A stretch of DNA of 64,000 bases from Abyssibacter sp. (GCA_023146115.1 JAGLCS010000007.1:1-64000); one strand, 5' to 3'; positions 49,753-60,530 are shown, counted from the stretch's first letter. Program-made: numbers and translations. Notes: generated by a model from the sequence alone, not told the origin.

Positions 49753-51360
49753 ATGCGCTTACTTGTCTTTGCTTTGGCCGCGATCGGTCTGATGTCGGCA
49801 TGCAGTTCCGGCGGCAGCCGTTTCGTGCGTCCGGTCGCCACGCCTGTCCAAGGTGCCAATGACCTGGAGGCCTCCGATTACCAGGATGGCTACCTGCGGA
49901 TATTCGTCAGCTCCAACCTGGATGAAACCGGTCGGCTGCTGGATTTCGGCAAGGAGGGACAACGACCGGCGATGCTGCTGATCTCGGCGCGCTTCGGCAA
50001 GGGGACGGTGGCGAGCTTCTCTGCCGACTCGGAGCCGGAGATTCCGGTGCTGCTGTACGACGTGCAGGCCGGCAAGACCCAATCGTCCATTGTCGACAAT
50101 GCGCTGCTGTCGTCCGGGTTGCTCATCGATCCGGAATCGCTGTCCACGTCACCACATCTGCAAATCTATGTGCGTGGCGTCCCCGCGGACAAGGCGCGCT
50201 GGGTTACCGATTTGCTGGAACTTGCCACGGCCGAGCCGGTACTCAAGGTCGGCCTGAGCTTCGTGCCGGGAGGCGCGACATTCAGCCCGTTGTCCACCAA
50301 GTTGGGCGACATGCTCAGTGAGGAGATCAAGACCTCCGAGAAGCCCTGGGAGGAGAAGACCCTGCTCGGCTTGCGCCCGGACGAGGGATTGGCTTCGTTA
50401 CATGGCCGCCAGTTCATCGTATTGCTGAATTCCACGACCATCGAACTGGAACCCCCACCGACGCTGGAACGCTGCGATACGCGGCGTTCGCTCACCGGCC
50501 TTTGTTACGCCACCGGCGGTGCCTGGGAGCCTGCCCAGGCCTATGTTCGCTTTGAACTGGACGTGACCGACTACCGCTCGATCAAGGATTTCATTGCCTC
50601 CGACGTGGGCTGCGAGTCGGACGAACGAATCTGGAGTGATTTCCGTGCCTTGCTCGCCTCCGGCCAACTTGCTCGCAAGCAGGCCGAGTACGAACGCCTG
50701 ATTCTGACCAGGGGCGAACTACTCACCGATGCTCGCCGCGCCCAGGCGGATCGAAGCGCCGCACCCTATACGGGACGGATGCTACGGCTGGCGCAGCGGT
50801 TCGTGCTGTTACGCACGCCCGATGATGCCTACTGGGCCGATCACTACGCCAAACGCGCAGCGGCCCTGGATGACTGTGTGCGCAATGTGGCTATCGGCGG
50901 GACGGCGCAGAACGCCGCGATCTGGGATGAGGCCACCCAAATCTACTCCCGTCTGCCGACCTACGAACTCTGGGCCGAGTCGCTGGCGTCCAACAGCGAC
51001 CCCGAAGCTCAGTCCCTGAAGGCTGCCGAGGCCGAGCTGCTCAGCATTGATCGATTGCTGGCGCGTCCAGAGCTGCGGTCTCTCAGCCGGGAAAACCTGG
51101 CCAGTCTGAACGGCCCGCGCATCCAGCTCGAACGCATGCTCACGGCAACTTACGACCGCATCATCCGGCGCGTTGTCGCCACCAGCGAACCGGCTTTCGG
51201 TAAGGCGGAACGTCTGGAGGTCTGGGCCGAGGCCACGCGATGCTCGGTTTGTCGTGACAGGCTGCTCGCCGAGGCCGATGCCCTGATCAAGACCTCGGAG
51301 TCGTCAGATGGGCATCTAGACTCGGACCCTGCGCCTCCGCAGCCCGGAGACGCGCGCTAG
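49753..51360 (+). CDS. Hypothetical lipoprotein
   Basis: MRLLVFALAAIGLMSACSSGGS lipobox; start at ATG 49753; no recognised domain. Confidence 0.75.
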   Translation: MRLLVFALAAIGLMSACSSGGSRFVRPVATPVQGANDLEASDYQDGYLRIFVSSNLDETGRLLDFGKEGQRPAMLLISARFGKGTVASFSADSEPEIPVLLYDVQAGKTQSSIVDNALLSSGLLIDPESLSTSPHLQIYVRGVPADKARWVTDLLELATAEPVLKVGLSFVPGGATFSPLSTKLGDMLSEEIKTSEKPWEEKTLLGLRPDEGLASLHGRQFIVLLNSTTIELEPPPTLERCDTRRSLTGLCYATGGAWEPAQAYVRFELDVTDYRSIKDFIASDVGCESDERIWSDFRALLASGQLARKQAEYERLILTRGELLTDARRAQADRSAAPYTGRMLRLAQRFVLLRTPDDAYWADHYAKRAAALDDCVRNVAIGGTAQNAAIWDEATQIYSRLPTYELWAESLASNSDPEAQSLKAAEAELLSIDRLLARPELRSLSRENLASLNGPRIQLERMLTATYDRIIRRVVATSEPAFGKAERLEVWAEATRCSVCRDRLLAEADALIKTSESSDGHLDSDPAPPQPGDAR

Positions 51361-51396
51361 CCATCTAGTGGCGGCGTCAGTTGATTCAGGATTTTC

Positions 51397-52578
51397 CTAA
51401 CGGTTCGCGACCGCTCCCAGACGCTCCAGCGCGCGCTCCAGCGTCGGCAGATCGGTCGCGAACGACAGGCGCATGTGACCGGGTGTTCCGAAGGCCGTGC
51501 CGGGAACCAGCGCAACGCCCGCGTGTTCGATCAGGTATTCGCCCAGCGCCAGGTCGTCGTCGACTTCAGGCAGCGCCTCGATGAGCCCGCTCATGTCGGG
51601 AAAAGCGTAGAACGTGCCGTCGGACTCCAGGCAGCTCACGCCGGGCAGGGCATTGAGCCCGGCGACGACGGCGTCATGCCGCTGCTTGAAGGCCACCAGC
51701 ATTTCCCGCACGCAGTCCTGCGCGCCGTTGAGCGCCGCCTCGGAGGCCTTCTGCGAAATCGACGTCGGGTTCGACGTGCTTTGCGACTGAATCTTGCTCA
51801 TGGCCTTGATCAGCGCCGCGGGACCGGCCGCGTAGCCGATGCGCCAGCCCGTCATGGCATAGGCCTTGGACACGCCGTTGAGCACGATCGTGCGGTCGTA
51901 AAGCGCCGGTGTGGCATTGAGAATGTTCGCGAACGGCTCCTCGGTCCAGAGGATGTGCTCGTACATGTCATCGGTGGCGACGAAGACCTGCGGATGCCGC
52001 ATCAGCACCTCGCCCAGGGCCGCGAGTTCGGCCTTGCTGTAGGCCTTGCCGCTGGGGTTGGACGGGCTGTTCAGCACCACCAGACGGGTCTTGGGCGTGA
52101 TCGCGGCTTCCAGCTGTTCGGCGGTGATCTTGAACGCCGACTCCATGGTCGTCTCGATGACCACCGGCGTGCCGTCGGCCAGCAGCACCATGTCCGGGTA
52201 GCTGACCCAGTACGGCGCCGGGATGATGACTTCGTCGCCGCTGTCGATCATCGCCTGACACAGGTTGAAAAAGCTCTGCTTGCCGCCGCAGGAGACCAGC
52301 ACCTGGTCGGCGACGTAGTCCAGCCCATTGTCGCGCTTGAACTTGCTGACGATCGCGTCCTTGAGTTCCGGTGTGCCGCCGACCGGCGTGTAGCGGGTCA
52401 TGCCGGCATCAATCGCTTCCTTGGCTGCCATGCGCACATGCGCCGGCGTCGGGAAATCCGGCTCGCCTGCACCCAGTCCAATAATGTCCTTGCCCTGTCG
52501 ACGCAGTTCGGCCGCGCGTGCGGTAACGGCCAGGGTCGGGGAGGGCTTGATGCGTTGTACGCGGTCGGACAGTTTCAA
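51397..52578 (-). CDS. Class I pyridoxal-phosphate aminotransferase (aspartate aminotransferase-like)
   Basis: LGAGEPDFPTPAHVRMAAKEAIDAGMTRYTPVGG; LNSPSNPSGKAYSKAEL; NGVSKAYAMTGWRIGYAAGP. Confidence 0.96.
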   Translation of the reverse strand: MKLSDRVQRIKPSPTLAVTARAAELRRQGKDIIGLGAGEPDFPTPAHVRMAAKEAIDAGMTRYTPVGGTPELKDAIVSKFKRDNGLDYVADQVLVSCGGKQSFFNLCQAMIDSGDEVIIPAPYWVSYPDMVLLADGTPVVIETTMESAFKITAEQLEAAITPKTRLVVLNSPSNPSGKAYSKAELAALGEVLMRHPQVFVATDDMYEHILWTEEPFANILNATPALYDRTIVLNGVSKAYAMTGWRIGYAAGPAALIKAMSKIQSQSTSNPTSISQKASEAALNGAQDCVREMLVAFKQRHDAVVAGLNALPGVSCLESDGTFYAFPDMSGLIEALPEVDDDLALGEYLIEHAGVALVPGTAFGTPGHMRLSFATDLPTLERALERLGAVANR

Positions 52579-52672
52579 TGGACTGACTCCAGCTGAGGTG
52601 AAAAGGCGTGCTTATGATACGGGTCGCTCGAAACCCGACCAACTACGTGTCGCAAACCGCGCGACTTGCCAT

Positions 52673-53215
52673 TCAGTCCTTGGTCGGCTCGCCCAGGCGC
52701 TGTTCGATGCGGATCAGCGTGTCACGGATCTCGGTGAGCAGGGGTGTGGCGGCATCGCCCTCTGCGGCGGGCGCAGGTGCAGACGCATCGGTGACCCGGT
52801 CGCGCTGGCGCAGCGCCAGCGTGCGAAAGGCCTCGGTGTCTTCCAGGCCGATCAGGCGAACCAGCGCCCCTCCGCTGCCGCTCTGGCCGGCGGTTTCGAC
52901 CCGCAGGCCCTTGAGATTCATGTAGCGCATGACAGGCCCCTGGAAGGTCGCCAGATCGGTGATCTTCTCCAGCGGGATGCTTTTCTCCTCCCGGTTCCAG
53001 ATTCCCCGGTCCACCTGCAACTCGCGCGTGGTCAGCACCACATTCAGCGTCTTGAAATAGCGGCTGTAGTACCAGCGCATGATGGGCAGCATGAGCGGGA
53101 TCAGCACGACCCCGGCAACCGTGCAGAGCAGCGCCAGCGACATCGTGAGCAAGTGGTAGCGAATCGCGCGCGGCGAAATGGCGGGGTTGCTGAGAATCTT
53201 GTTGGATTCGTCCAT
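52673..53215 (-). CDS. PH-domain (DUF304-type) membrane protein
   Basis: Two TM segments (LLTMSLALLCTVAGVVLIPLMLPIM), then VVLTTRELQVDRGIWNREEKSIPLEKITDLATFQGPVMRYMNLKGLRVETAG. Start codon uncertain (53215 or 53263). Confidence 0.8.
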   Translation of the reverse strand: MDESNKILSNPAISPRAIRYHLLTMSLALLCTVAGVVLIPLMLPIMRWYYSRYFKTLNVVLTTRELQVDRGIWNREEKSIPLEKITDLATFQGPVMRYMNLKGLRVETAGQSGSGGALVRLIGLEDTEAFRTLALRQRDRVTDASAPAPAAEGDAATPLLTEIRDTLIRIEQRLGEPTKD

Positions 53216-53368
53216 ACGGGTTTCCATCGGCGGCAAGAAGCGCGGCGGCAGTTGCGGCGCCACGCGAGGTCAGCCTAGCGCAAGCCGCTTGCGGGCCGCA
53301 TCAGAGGGGCAGGATGCCCACCGCTGGTCGCCCTCTACAGCGGCGTCAACAGTGCCGGAAGGCGTATC

Positions 53369-55411
53369 ATGGCGCGCCCAGTTCCCGCGCAGCATTCCGT
53401 GACGGATCGATTCGAACTCAAGGCCGATTGGGCACCCGCCGGCGACCAGCCGACCGCCATCCGGCAGATGGTGGACGGCATCGAAAGCGGCCTGTCGCAC
53501 CAGACATTGCTCGGCGTGACCGGCTCCGGCAAGACTTATTCCATCGCCAATGTCATCCAGCAGATTCAGCGGCCGACGCTGGTCATGGCGCCCAACAAGA
53601 CGCTGGCCGGGCAGCTCTATGGCGAGTTTCGCGATTTCTTCCCGAACAACGCCGTCGAGTACTTCGTCAGCTACTACGACTATTACCAGCCCGAGGCCTA
53701 CGTGCCGTCGTCGGATACCTTCATCGAGAAGGATTCGAGCATTAACGACCACATCGAGCAGATGCGGCTGTCGGCCACCAAGGCGCTGATGCAGCGGCGC
53801 GACACGATCATCGTCGCATCCGTGTCCTGCATCTACGGCCTGGGCGATCCTGAAAGCTATTTCAAGATGGTGCTGCATCTGGATCGCGGCGACCGCCTGG
53901 ACCAGCGTGAGCTGCTGCGGCGGCTGGCATCGATGCAGTACACCCGCAACGACATGGAGCTCAAACGAGGCACCTACCGCGTGCGCGGGGATGTGATCGA
54001 CATCCACCCGGCGGAGACCGATGACGAGGCGCTGCGCATCGAACTGTTCGACGACGAGATCGAGGCCCTGTCGCTGTTCGACCCGCTCACCGGCGAGGTC
54101 AACGCCAAGGTGCCGCGTTACACGATCTTCCCGAAGACGCATTACGTCACCCCGCGCGAGCGCATGGTGGAGCTCATGGACCAGGTGCGCGACGAGCTGC
54201 GCGACCGGCTCAAGCAATTGCGCGAAGCCGGCAAGCTGCTGGAAGCCCAGCGCCTGGAACAGCGGACGATGTTCGATCTGGAGATGATCCAGGAGGTCGG
54301 CTACTGCAACGGCATCGAGAACTACTCCCGCTACATCTCCGGGCGCGGGGCCGGCGAGCCGCCACCTTGCCTGTTCGACTACCTGCCGCCGGATGCGCTG
54401 CTGGTCATGGACGAATCCCATGTCACCGTTCCCCAGGTCGGTGCCATGTACAAGGGTGACCGAAGCCGCAAGGAAACCCTGGTCGAATACGGTTTCCGCC
54501 TGCCGTCAGCGCTGGATAACAGGCCCCTGAAGTTCGAGGAATTCGAAAAGCTCGCTCCGCAGACCATCTTTGTTTCGGCCACGCCGGGACCATACGAGGG
54601 CGCCCATACGGGGCAGATCGTCGAACAGGTCGTCCGCCCCACCGGGCTGACCGACCCCGAGGTGGAGATCCGCCCGGTACGCACCCAGGTTGACGACCTG
54701 CTCAGCGAGGTGCAGATCCGCGCTGCAAAGGACGAGCGCGTGCTGGTCACCACGCTCACCAAGCGTATGGCCGAAGACCTCACCGACTATCTGCACGAGC
54801 ATGGCGTGCGGGTTCGCTACCTGCATTCGGATATCGACACGGTCGAGCGCGCCGAAATCCTGCGTGATCTGCGGCTCGGCGCGTTTGACTGCCTGGTCGG
54901 CATCAACCTGCTGCGCGAAGGGCTGGATCTGCCAGAAGTCTCACTCGTAGCCATCCTCGATGCCGACAAGGAGGGCTTCCTGCGCTCCGAGCGCTCACTC
55001 ATCCAGACCATCGGCCGCGCCGCCCGCAACCTGCATGGACGGGCCATTCTCTACGCCGATCAGGTCACCAACTCCATGCGCCGCGCGCTGGACGAAACCG
55101 ACCGTCGCCGCGCCAAGCAGGTCGCGCACAACGAGGAGCATGGCATCACGCCGCAGGGCATCCGCAAGGCAGTGGGCGATGTCATGCGGGCGGGTTACGA
55201 ACCGGTGTCCGGCGACGCCGCTCTGCAGCGTGTCGCGGACAAGCGGGCGGCTTACGAAACGAAGGACCCTGTGGCACTGGCCAAGCGCCTCAAACAGGTC
55301 GAGAAGGAAATGTACGCCGCAGCGGCCAACCTGGAATTCGAAACCGCCGCAAAGAAGCGCGACGAGTTCAACAAGCTCAAGGACGCGTTGACGGGGGCGG
55401 AAGTGGCCTAG
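53369..55411 (+). CDS. uvrB: Excinuclease ABC subunit UvrB
   Basis: [73 protein letters not shown]-terminal UVR motif. Confidence 0.98.
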   Translation: MARPVPAQHSVTDRFELKADWAPAGDQPTAIRQMVDGIESGLSHQTLLGVTGSGKTYSIANVIQQIQRPTLVMAPNKTLAGQLYGEFRDFFPNNAVEYFVSYYDYYQPEAYVPSSDTFIEKDSSINDHIEQMRLSATKALMQRRDTIIVASVSCIYGLGDPESYFKMVLHLDRGDRLDQRELLRRLASMQYTRNDMELKRGTYRVRGDVIDIHPAETDDEALRIELFDDEIEALSLFDPLTGEVNAKVPRYTIFPKTHYVTPRERMVELMDQVRDELRDRLKQLREAGKLLEAQRLEQRTMFDLEMIQEVGYCNGIENYSRYISGRGAGEPPPCLFDYLPPDALLVMDESHVTVPQVGAMYKGDRSRKETLVEYGFRLPSALDNRPLKFEEFEKLAPQTIFVSATPGPYEGAHTGQIVEQVVRPTGLTDPEVEIRPVRTQVDDLLSEVQIRAAKDERVLVTTLTKRMAEDLTDYLHEHGVRVRYLHSDIDTVERAEILRDLRLGAFDCLVGINLLREGLDLPEVSLVAILDADKEGFLRSERSLIQTIGRAARNLHGRAILYADQVTNSMRRALDETDRRRAKQVAHNEEHGITPQGIRKAVGDVMRAGYEPVSGDAALQRVADKRAAYETKDPVALAKRLKQVEKEMYAAAANLEFETAAKKRDEFNKLKDALTGAEVA

Positions 55412-55859
55412 CCGCAGCCCTGGCTTCGTCCAGCGCGACATGGACCATTGCGAGCTGATCGCTCAAGTGCTGCCAGCGCGTGTCCGCATCACCGATCTTT
55501 CTCTGCATATCGGTGATCTGCGCGATCTGTGTCGCGATGATGTCCAGCTTTTCGCTGATCACCGACTCTAAGCGGTCCTCGGCAACGCGTCGCTCATCCC
55601 CCATCCGGGATTTCAGATCGTCGTGATCCATCTGGTGGAGGTTCTTCATATCCCGCAGCGCCGCGCTTTTGGTGAACTGCGCGGAGCTCAGCTCCTGCTG
55701 GAGCCGGTGGTTCTCATGACTGAGTGATTCCACTTTGTACTGTTCACGCCGCAGCGCGAGTTGCAGCGCCTTGATGTCGGCGTGGCCCCTCTCCGGCTCA
55801 TGCGCATCGCCCCGCGGCTCCTGCGACGAAAGCGATGGTTGATCCGGTGCTGTTGCCAT
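55377..55859 (-). CDS. Hypothetical coiled-coil protein (about 160 aa)
   Basis: [33 protein letters not shown]...; heptad-like helices; ATG at 55859; convergent with uvrB with a 35-bp 3' overlap. Confidence 0.55.
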   Translation of the reverse strand: MATAPDQPSLSSQEPRGDAHEPERGHADIKALQLALRREQYKVESLSHENHRLQQELSSAQFTKSAALRDMKNLHQMDHDDLKSRMGDERRVAEDRLESVISEKLDIIATQIAQITDMQRKIGDADTRWQHLSDQLAMVHVALDEARAAARPLPPPSTRP

Positions 55860-56037
55860 TGCTGTTTTGCGACTACCTTGAGCTGAGCGGAGCGTGCCTG
55901 CGAGCGCGTGAGCATAGCGCGCATGGGTGCGCTCCCGCTGTGGATCGCTCCTCGACGTGGCCATCCTGAACACCATTGAGCGGCTACCCGGCGCCGATGG
56001 CTCATAACACCCAGGCAACACGTTGATGCAAGGAAAA

Positions 56038-56076
56038 TTATCCTGCAATATCGACAAAGTATTAAACGCAGGATAA
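56038..56076. promoter_or_regulatory. Perfect inverted repeat TTATCCTGC-N21-GCAGGATAA, candidate operator
   Basis: Arms at 56038-56046 and 56068-56076, ending 4 nt before the TTG start at 56081. Confidence 0.6.
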
Positions 56077-56080
56077 CTCG

Positions 56081-57055
56081 TTGCAATTCAACGCAGAACA
56101 AAACCGCTGTGCCGAGAACATGGCGATGGCGTACGACGCCTGGATCGCGAACGAGCGTGCCTGGCATCAACACCGCGACCGGCTGAGCTGGAAAACGGTC
56201 AAGGGCAGGGATTACCTGTATCGCGTTGTCGATCGCCGCGGCAACGGAAAAAGCCTCGGCCCGCGCTCCGCGGAACGGGAAGAGTTCGAGCGTGGATACA
56301 GCAGCCGGCGCGATGCGGCGCAAGCCGCACGCAAGAGCTTGTCCGGCCGGCTCACGGAGGTCGGCCGCATCGCCCGCGCCGTCCGCCTGCCGGGTGTTGA
56401 CGAGACCGTCGGCAGAATACTCACCGAATCCGATCGCCGAGACATGCTCGGCCAGACGCTCATCGCCGTCGGAACCAACGCCATGTTGGCCTATGCCTAC
56501 GCCGCCGGCGTCATCATGGCGCCCGAACTGCAATCCACCGCAGACTTCGATCTTGCCTGGTCGGCCAGGCGCGAGGCTTTTGCACTCGCCGAACGCGGCA
56601 CCCGGCCCATCTTCAACATGCTGAAAGCGGTGGACAGCACCTTCACCGTTAACACCGAGCGCTCCTTCCAGGCCCGCAACGCGGATGCCTTCGAAGTCGA
56701 GCTGCTCGCCGCACCGTCGGTGGTGGATGCGATCCCGAAAGCAGAACCGCTACGTCCCGTCGGCAATCTCCCCGAACAGGAATGGTTACTACGCGGCACG
56801 CCCGTCCGCGAAATCGTCAGGGCAGGGGCAACCGGTGTCTGCGCCATCGTCGCCCCCGACCCGCGCTGGTTTGCCCTGCACAAACTCTGGCTATCGCGAA
56901 AACCAAGCCGAAATCGGCGGAAAGTTCAAAAAGACCACAAGCAAGGACAGCTCTTGTGGGAAATGGCACGGGCGGGGCAGTTCGCGCTGCACCCGGTAGA
57001 CGACGAATTCATCGACGGTTTGCCGGAAGAACTGCGGCAGGTGTTGGCGGGCTAG
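56081..57055 (+). CDS. GSU2403-like nucleotidyltransferase-fold protein
   Basis: LTESDRRDMLGQTLIAVGTNAMLAYAYAAGVIM..TADFDLAWSARR...FQARNADAFEVELLAAP; C-terminal QGQLLWEMA. TTG start. Family assignment from recall of this family, unsearched. Confidence 0.65.
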   Translation: MQFNAEQNRCAENMAMAYDAWIANERAWHQHRDRLSWKTVKGRDYLYRVVDRRGNGKSLGPRSAEREEFERGYSSRRDAAQAARKSLSGRLTEVGRIARAVRLPGVDETVGRILTESDRRDMLGQTLIAVGTNAMLAYAYAAGVIMAPELQSTADFDLAWSARREAFALAERGTRPIFNMLKAVDSTFTVNTERSFQARNADAFEVELLAAPSVVDAIPKAEPLRPVGNLPEQEWLLRGTPVREIVRAGATGVCAIVAPDPRWFALHKLWLSRKPSRNRRKVQKDHKQGQLLWEMARAGQFALHPVDDEFIDGLPEELRQVLAG

Positions 57056-57331
57056 GGGCTTGCGGTCGGGCAGCCTGGGGCTTCCTACCTGCTCGGCTTC
57101 GTCGGCTTTGCAGGCTTGCGCAGCAGGCCATCGGTGCCGTCCGCGCCACGGTTCAGCGCTGAAGTCCAGACGCAGCGCACAATCGGTATGGGAGTTGCAT
57201 CCCAGACGGGGATTTGTTCCCATTTGGTTAACTTGAACACGACGCCTTGCCGCATTGGATGCGGCGCGTGGCACCCAGGAACGGGATACGGCGTCGATTT
57301 CCCGATACAAACCGTTCGCTGAGGTTTCACC

Positions 57332-60300
57332 ATGACTGTCCCGTTCCTGCGCAGCTTGCGCTTCGCTGCTGGTGCCGCTTTGCTGGCCAGCGTATCCATC
57401 GTCGGCGCCACGGATCCCGCATCCGGCACCATCGACTCCCAGACCACCCAGCAAATCGCGACCGGTGGGCCTTACGTGGTGTCCAACCCCACGCTGATCG
57501 CCACGGGCGAGCCCGTGTGCGATGCGCCGGAGAGCTGCGACGAGTACGTGCTCACGCTGGATTTGCCGCAGTCGTTTCGCGATGCCAACGCGGATGCCTT
57601 CGTCAACTTCGAACTGACCTGGGACAACAGCGACGATCTGGATCTGTTCATTTACGACGACGCAGGCACGGTGGTCGGGCAGAGCGCCACGGGCAATCCG
57701 GCCGAGTCTTCCGCGGTGCGGATCAGTCAGCTACCGAGCACCGCGCGTGTGGTGATCGTGCCTTTTTCGGTCACCGGGGCGAACGCCACGCTGACCATGA
57801 CCTTGGGTACCGACGGCGGTAGCCCGGGCGAGCCCGGTGTCGACCCCTGCGTGCAGTCGGGCGAAGCCAACCAGGGCCAGGCGTTTGTCGACCCCGAAGT
57901 GCTCATGGATTTCACCATCCTGGGCCCGCAGGCCTTGTATGGCGTGTTCGTGCATTTCAATCAGGGTTCGCAGAAGTGGCAGGACGGTCTACTGACGAGC
58001 CTGGGCCTGACGGTGGTCAAGGATTTTCGCAAGTACGTGCCGGCCGTCTACGTGACCGGCCCGGTGGCAGTGTTGCAAACCCTGATCACGCTGCCCGCCG
58101 TGAGCCGGCTGGAATATAACGAGCCGTTGCAGTATCTCGGTGCAACCCAGTCCTGGGCGACACGTGCACGCGTGGCGCATGAGTATGTGTCTGGCGGGCC
58201 GTACTTCGATGCCGATGGCAATGTCCTCGATGGCGCCGGCACGACGCTGGGCGTGATCGACAGCGGCCTTTACGGGCTGCATCCCGATTTCTCCGAAAAC
58301 CTCTATCACAACTACAAGCTGATCAACCCGGCGGATGAGGTCACCGGCATCCCGACGGGTACGCCGCGTTATGTGGACATCGGTCCGGTGGATTCGGAAA
58401 GCCAGGTTGGCGGCCACGGCACGCACGTGACGGGCACGGTCGGCGGCCGTGGTCTGCAATCTGATGGTGGCTACCCGGTTCCCGAGGTCGCTCCCTACAT
58501 CCAGGGCACCTACTCGGGCGCGGCGCCCGGCACCCAGCTGATCCATTGGGGTAACGGCGCCGGCATTCTGGTGCTGTCCACGGCTTCGGCCTACGTTCAT
58601 ATGCTCGATAACCTGGACAGCTTCGATCCGCCGTTGCGCGCCGTGAACAATTCCTATGGCAATGCGGGCGGGTCGGAGTACGACCCGGGCGGGGTGGCGT
58701 CATGCCTGATCAAGGACATCGTCGATGCCGGTGTGGTGATGGCTTTTGCCGCGGGTAACGACGGGGGCGACGGCAGCAACGATCTGACGTCCAGCGCCTG
58801 CAAGGACCCCACGCCCGGCGTGATCTGCGTGGCCAGCTATAACGATCTGGGCACCGGCGATCGCAATGCGCCGCTGTCGGGCTTCTCCAGCCGCGGCCTG
58901 GCCGGCGACCCGGTCAATTATCCGGACGTCGCCGCGCCTGGTGATCTGATTACCTCCACCTGCTTCCAGTCGCAGCCCAGTCAGGCGATTTGCACGGGCG
59001 GCGCCGGCGGGGCGGTTGAGGACGTCTGGTTCCCCTGGTACGGAACCATCTCTGGCACGTCCATGGCCACGCCGCATGTCACCGGCATCATCGGTCTGAT
59101 GACGCAGGCTCGTCCGGATCTGACGCCTGCCGAGATCGAGAACATCATCCAGGACACCGCCGTGAAGGTGGGCACCGGGTACGAGCCCGACCCGCAGAAC
59201 CCGGATGACACCACGCACTTCGGCTATGGCGCCGGGTTGATCGATGTGCCGAGCATTCTTGATACGCTGGGCGTTGCGAACACCGGCCTGCCACCAGCCG
59301 GCGAGCCGTTCGTGATCCTGGACGGTGATGCCGAGGCCGGTGACGCCACTGATGTGGTCACGCTGACCATGCAGGAAGACACCGTCGATGGCGTGACAGG
59401 CATCGTGCACTCCCTGACGCTAGGCAATGCCGCCGATCTGGCTGGCGAGACCGTCATCGCGTACCGGATCGAGCGCAATGTTGGCGGACAGCCGTTCACC
59501 ACGACGGTCACGCTGGACGACACGGGTGTGACGATTCCCGAGGTCGGCGACGGCAATACGGCTGTCGCCAGTGTGATATCGCTGACGGACAACGTGATCG
59601 ACGTATTTGTGCCGTATGTGCAGATGGGCGTCCCCGCTATTGGCGAGCCGATCCACAACATACGGGTCTTTGTCGAGGGTGCTGCCGGCACGCTGGACAT
59701 CGCGCCCAGCCCGGCCAACAGCACCATGGCCACGCAGACCATGTTCGGGCGCGCCTTCACCACCCAGCTTGATCCTGGTGTACTGCCGCCATCCGACGAG
59801 AAAAGCTGCGAGCTGCCCGGCCTGACGCGCATCACCTCGCCAGCCGGCACCACGGGCCTCGCCGAAAGCGGCACGGGCCAGGAAGACATCCGACAAGCCT
59901 GGATCGCCGAGCCAACGGACATGCCCGGCACGATCGTGTTCACCATCAAGGTTGCCAACCTCGGCACGCAGCCGCTGCCGTCCCACCGCTGGTATTACTA
60001 TTTCAACTTGCCGGAGGATCCGACCAACTACTGGGTGGCCATGACCACGGACACCGTCACGCCAGCGTTCGAATACGGCACCAATGCCACGCTGGATACG
60101 CCGGCGGCCGCGGTGGGGACGTTCACAACGGAAGGCTCGCTCGATCCAGCCAGCAACTTCCAGCCGGACGGCACCATCCAGCTGGTCATGGACAAGGCCA
60201 CGCTCGGCATTGACGACGGCACCACCTTGACCGGCCTCGCGATTAGCGTGCGGCAGACGACCAACACCGTGAATGGCGTCGGCCTGACCGTGGATTCGGC

Positions 60301-60487
60301 CGGAACCAACCTGGATTACACCCTGGTGGGCAACGACCAGTGCCAGTCGCCGGACAGCCAGACGCCGCCCGAGCCGGGCAATCCGACCACCCCGGACAGC
60401 GCCAGCGGTGCCGGTGGCGCGCTCGGCCTGGCCGCGCTCGGCCTGCTGCTGATGGGCGCCGGACGGCGCCGACGCAGCGTCGCCTAG
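57332..60487 (+). CDS. Secreted S8 (subtilisin-like) serine peptidase with GlyGly-CTERM-like C-terminus
   Basis: Signal peptide; Asp GVIDSGLYGLHPDF; His GGHGTHVTGTVGG; Ser ISGTSMATPHVTGIIG; C-term SGAGGALGLAALGLLLMGAGRRRRSVA. Confidence 0.93.
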   Translation: MTVPFLRSLRFAAGAALLASVSIVGATDPASGTIDSQTTQQIATGGPYVVSNPTLIATGEPVCDAPESCDEYVLTLDLPQSFRDANADAFVNFELTWDNSDDLDLFIYDDAGTVVGQSATGNPAESSAVRISQLPSTARVVIVPFSVTGANATLTMTLGTDGGSPGEPGVDPCVQSGEANQGQAFVDPEVLMDFTILGPQALYGVFVHFNQGSQKWQDGLLTSLGLTVVKDFRKYVPAVYVTGPVAVLQTLITLPAVSRLEYNEPLQYLGATQSWATRARVAHEYVSGGPYFDADGNVLDGAGTTLGVIDSGLYGLHPDFSENLYHNYKLINPADEVTGIPTGTPRYVDIGPVDSESQVGGHGTHVTGTVGGRGLQSDGGYPVPEVAPYIQGTYSGAAPGTQLIHWGNGAGILVLSTASAYVHMLDNLDSFDPPLRAVNNSYGNAGGSEYDPGGVASCLIKDIVDAGVVMAFAAGNDGGDGSNDLTSSACKDPTPGVICVASYNDLGTGDRNAPLSGFSSRGLAGDPVNYPDVAAPGDLITSTCFQSQPSQAICTGGAGGAVEDVWFPWYGTISGTSMATPHVTGIIGLMTQARPDLTPAEIENIIQDTAVKVGTGYEPDPQNPDDTTHFGYGAGLIDVPSILDTLGVANTGLPPAGEPFVILDGDAEAGDATDVVTLTMQEDTVDGVTGIVHSLTLGNAADLAGETVIAYRIERNVGGQPFTTTVTLDDTGVTIPEVGDGNTAVASVISLTDNVIDVFVPYVQMGVPAIGEPIHNIRVFVEGAAGTLDIAPSPANSTMATQTMFGRAFTTQLDPGVLPPSDEKSCELPGLTRITSPAGTTGLAESGTGQEDIRQAWIAEPTDMPGTIVFTIKVANLGTQPLPSHRWYYYFNLPEDPTNYWVAMTTDTVTPAFEYGTNATLDTPAAAVGTFTTEGSLDPASNFQPDGTIQLVMDKATLGIDDGTTLTGLAISVRQTTNTVNGVGLTVDSAGTNLDYTLVGNDQCQSPDSQTPPEPGNPTTPDSASGAGGALGLAALGLLLMGAGRRRRSVA

Positions 60488-60502
60488 GGCAAAGATCCCG
60501 AG

Positions 60503-60530
60503 CCGGCCTGCCACCTACGTGGCGGGCCGG
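60503..60530 (+). terminator. Strong hairpin downstream of the S8 peptidase (no U-tract)
   Basis: CCGGCCTGCCAC-CTAC-GTGGCGGGCCGG, 12-bp stem with one T.G wobble. Confidence 0.4.

Noticed and set aside
51475-52596. 373-aa plus-strand ORF opposite the aminotransferase
   Set aside because: Antisense of a clear class I aminotransferase; no domain signal.
53270-54421. 383-aa minus-strand ORF antisense to uvrB
   Set aside because: uvrB is unambiguous; the antisense ORF has the His/Arg/Gln/Leu-rich composition of a GC-rich shadow ORF and no recognisable domain.
57056-57331. Short ORFs between the nucleotidyltransferase gene and the S8 protease
   Set aside because: Reading frames on both strands look peptide-like but no family or RBS could be supported.
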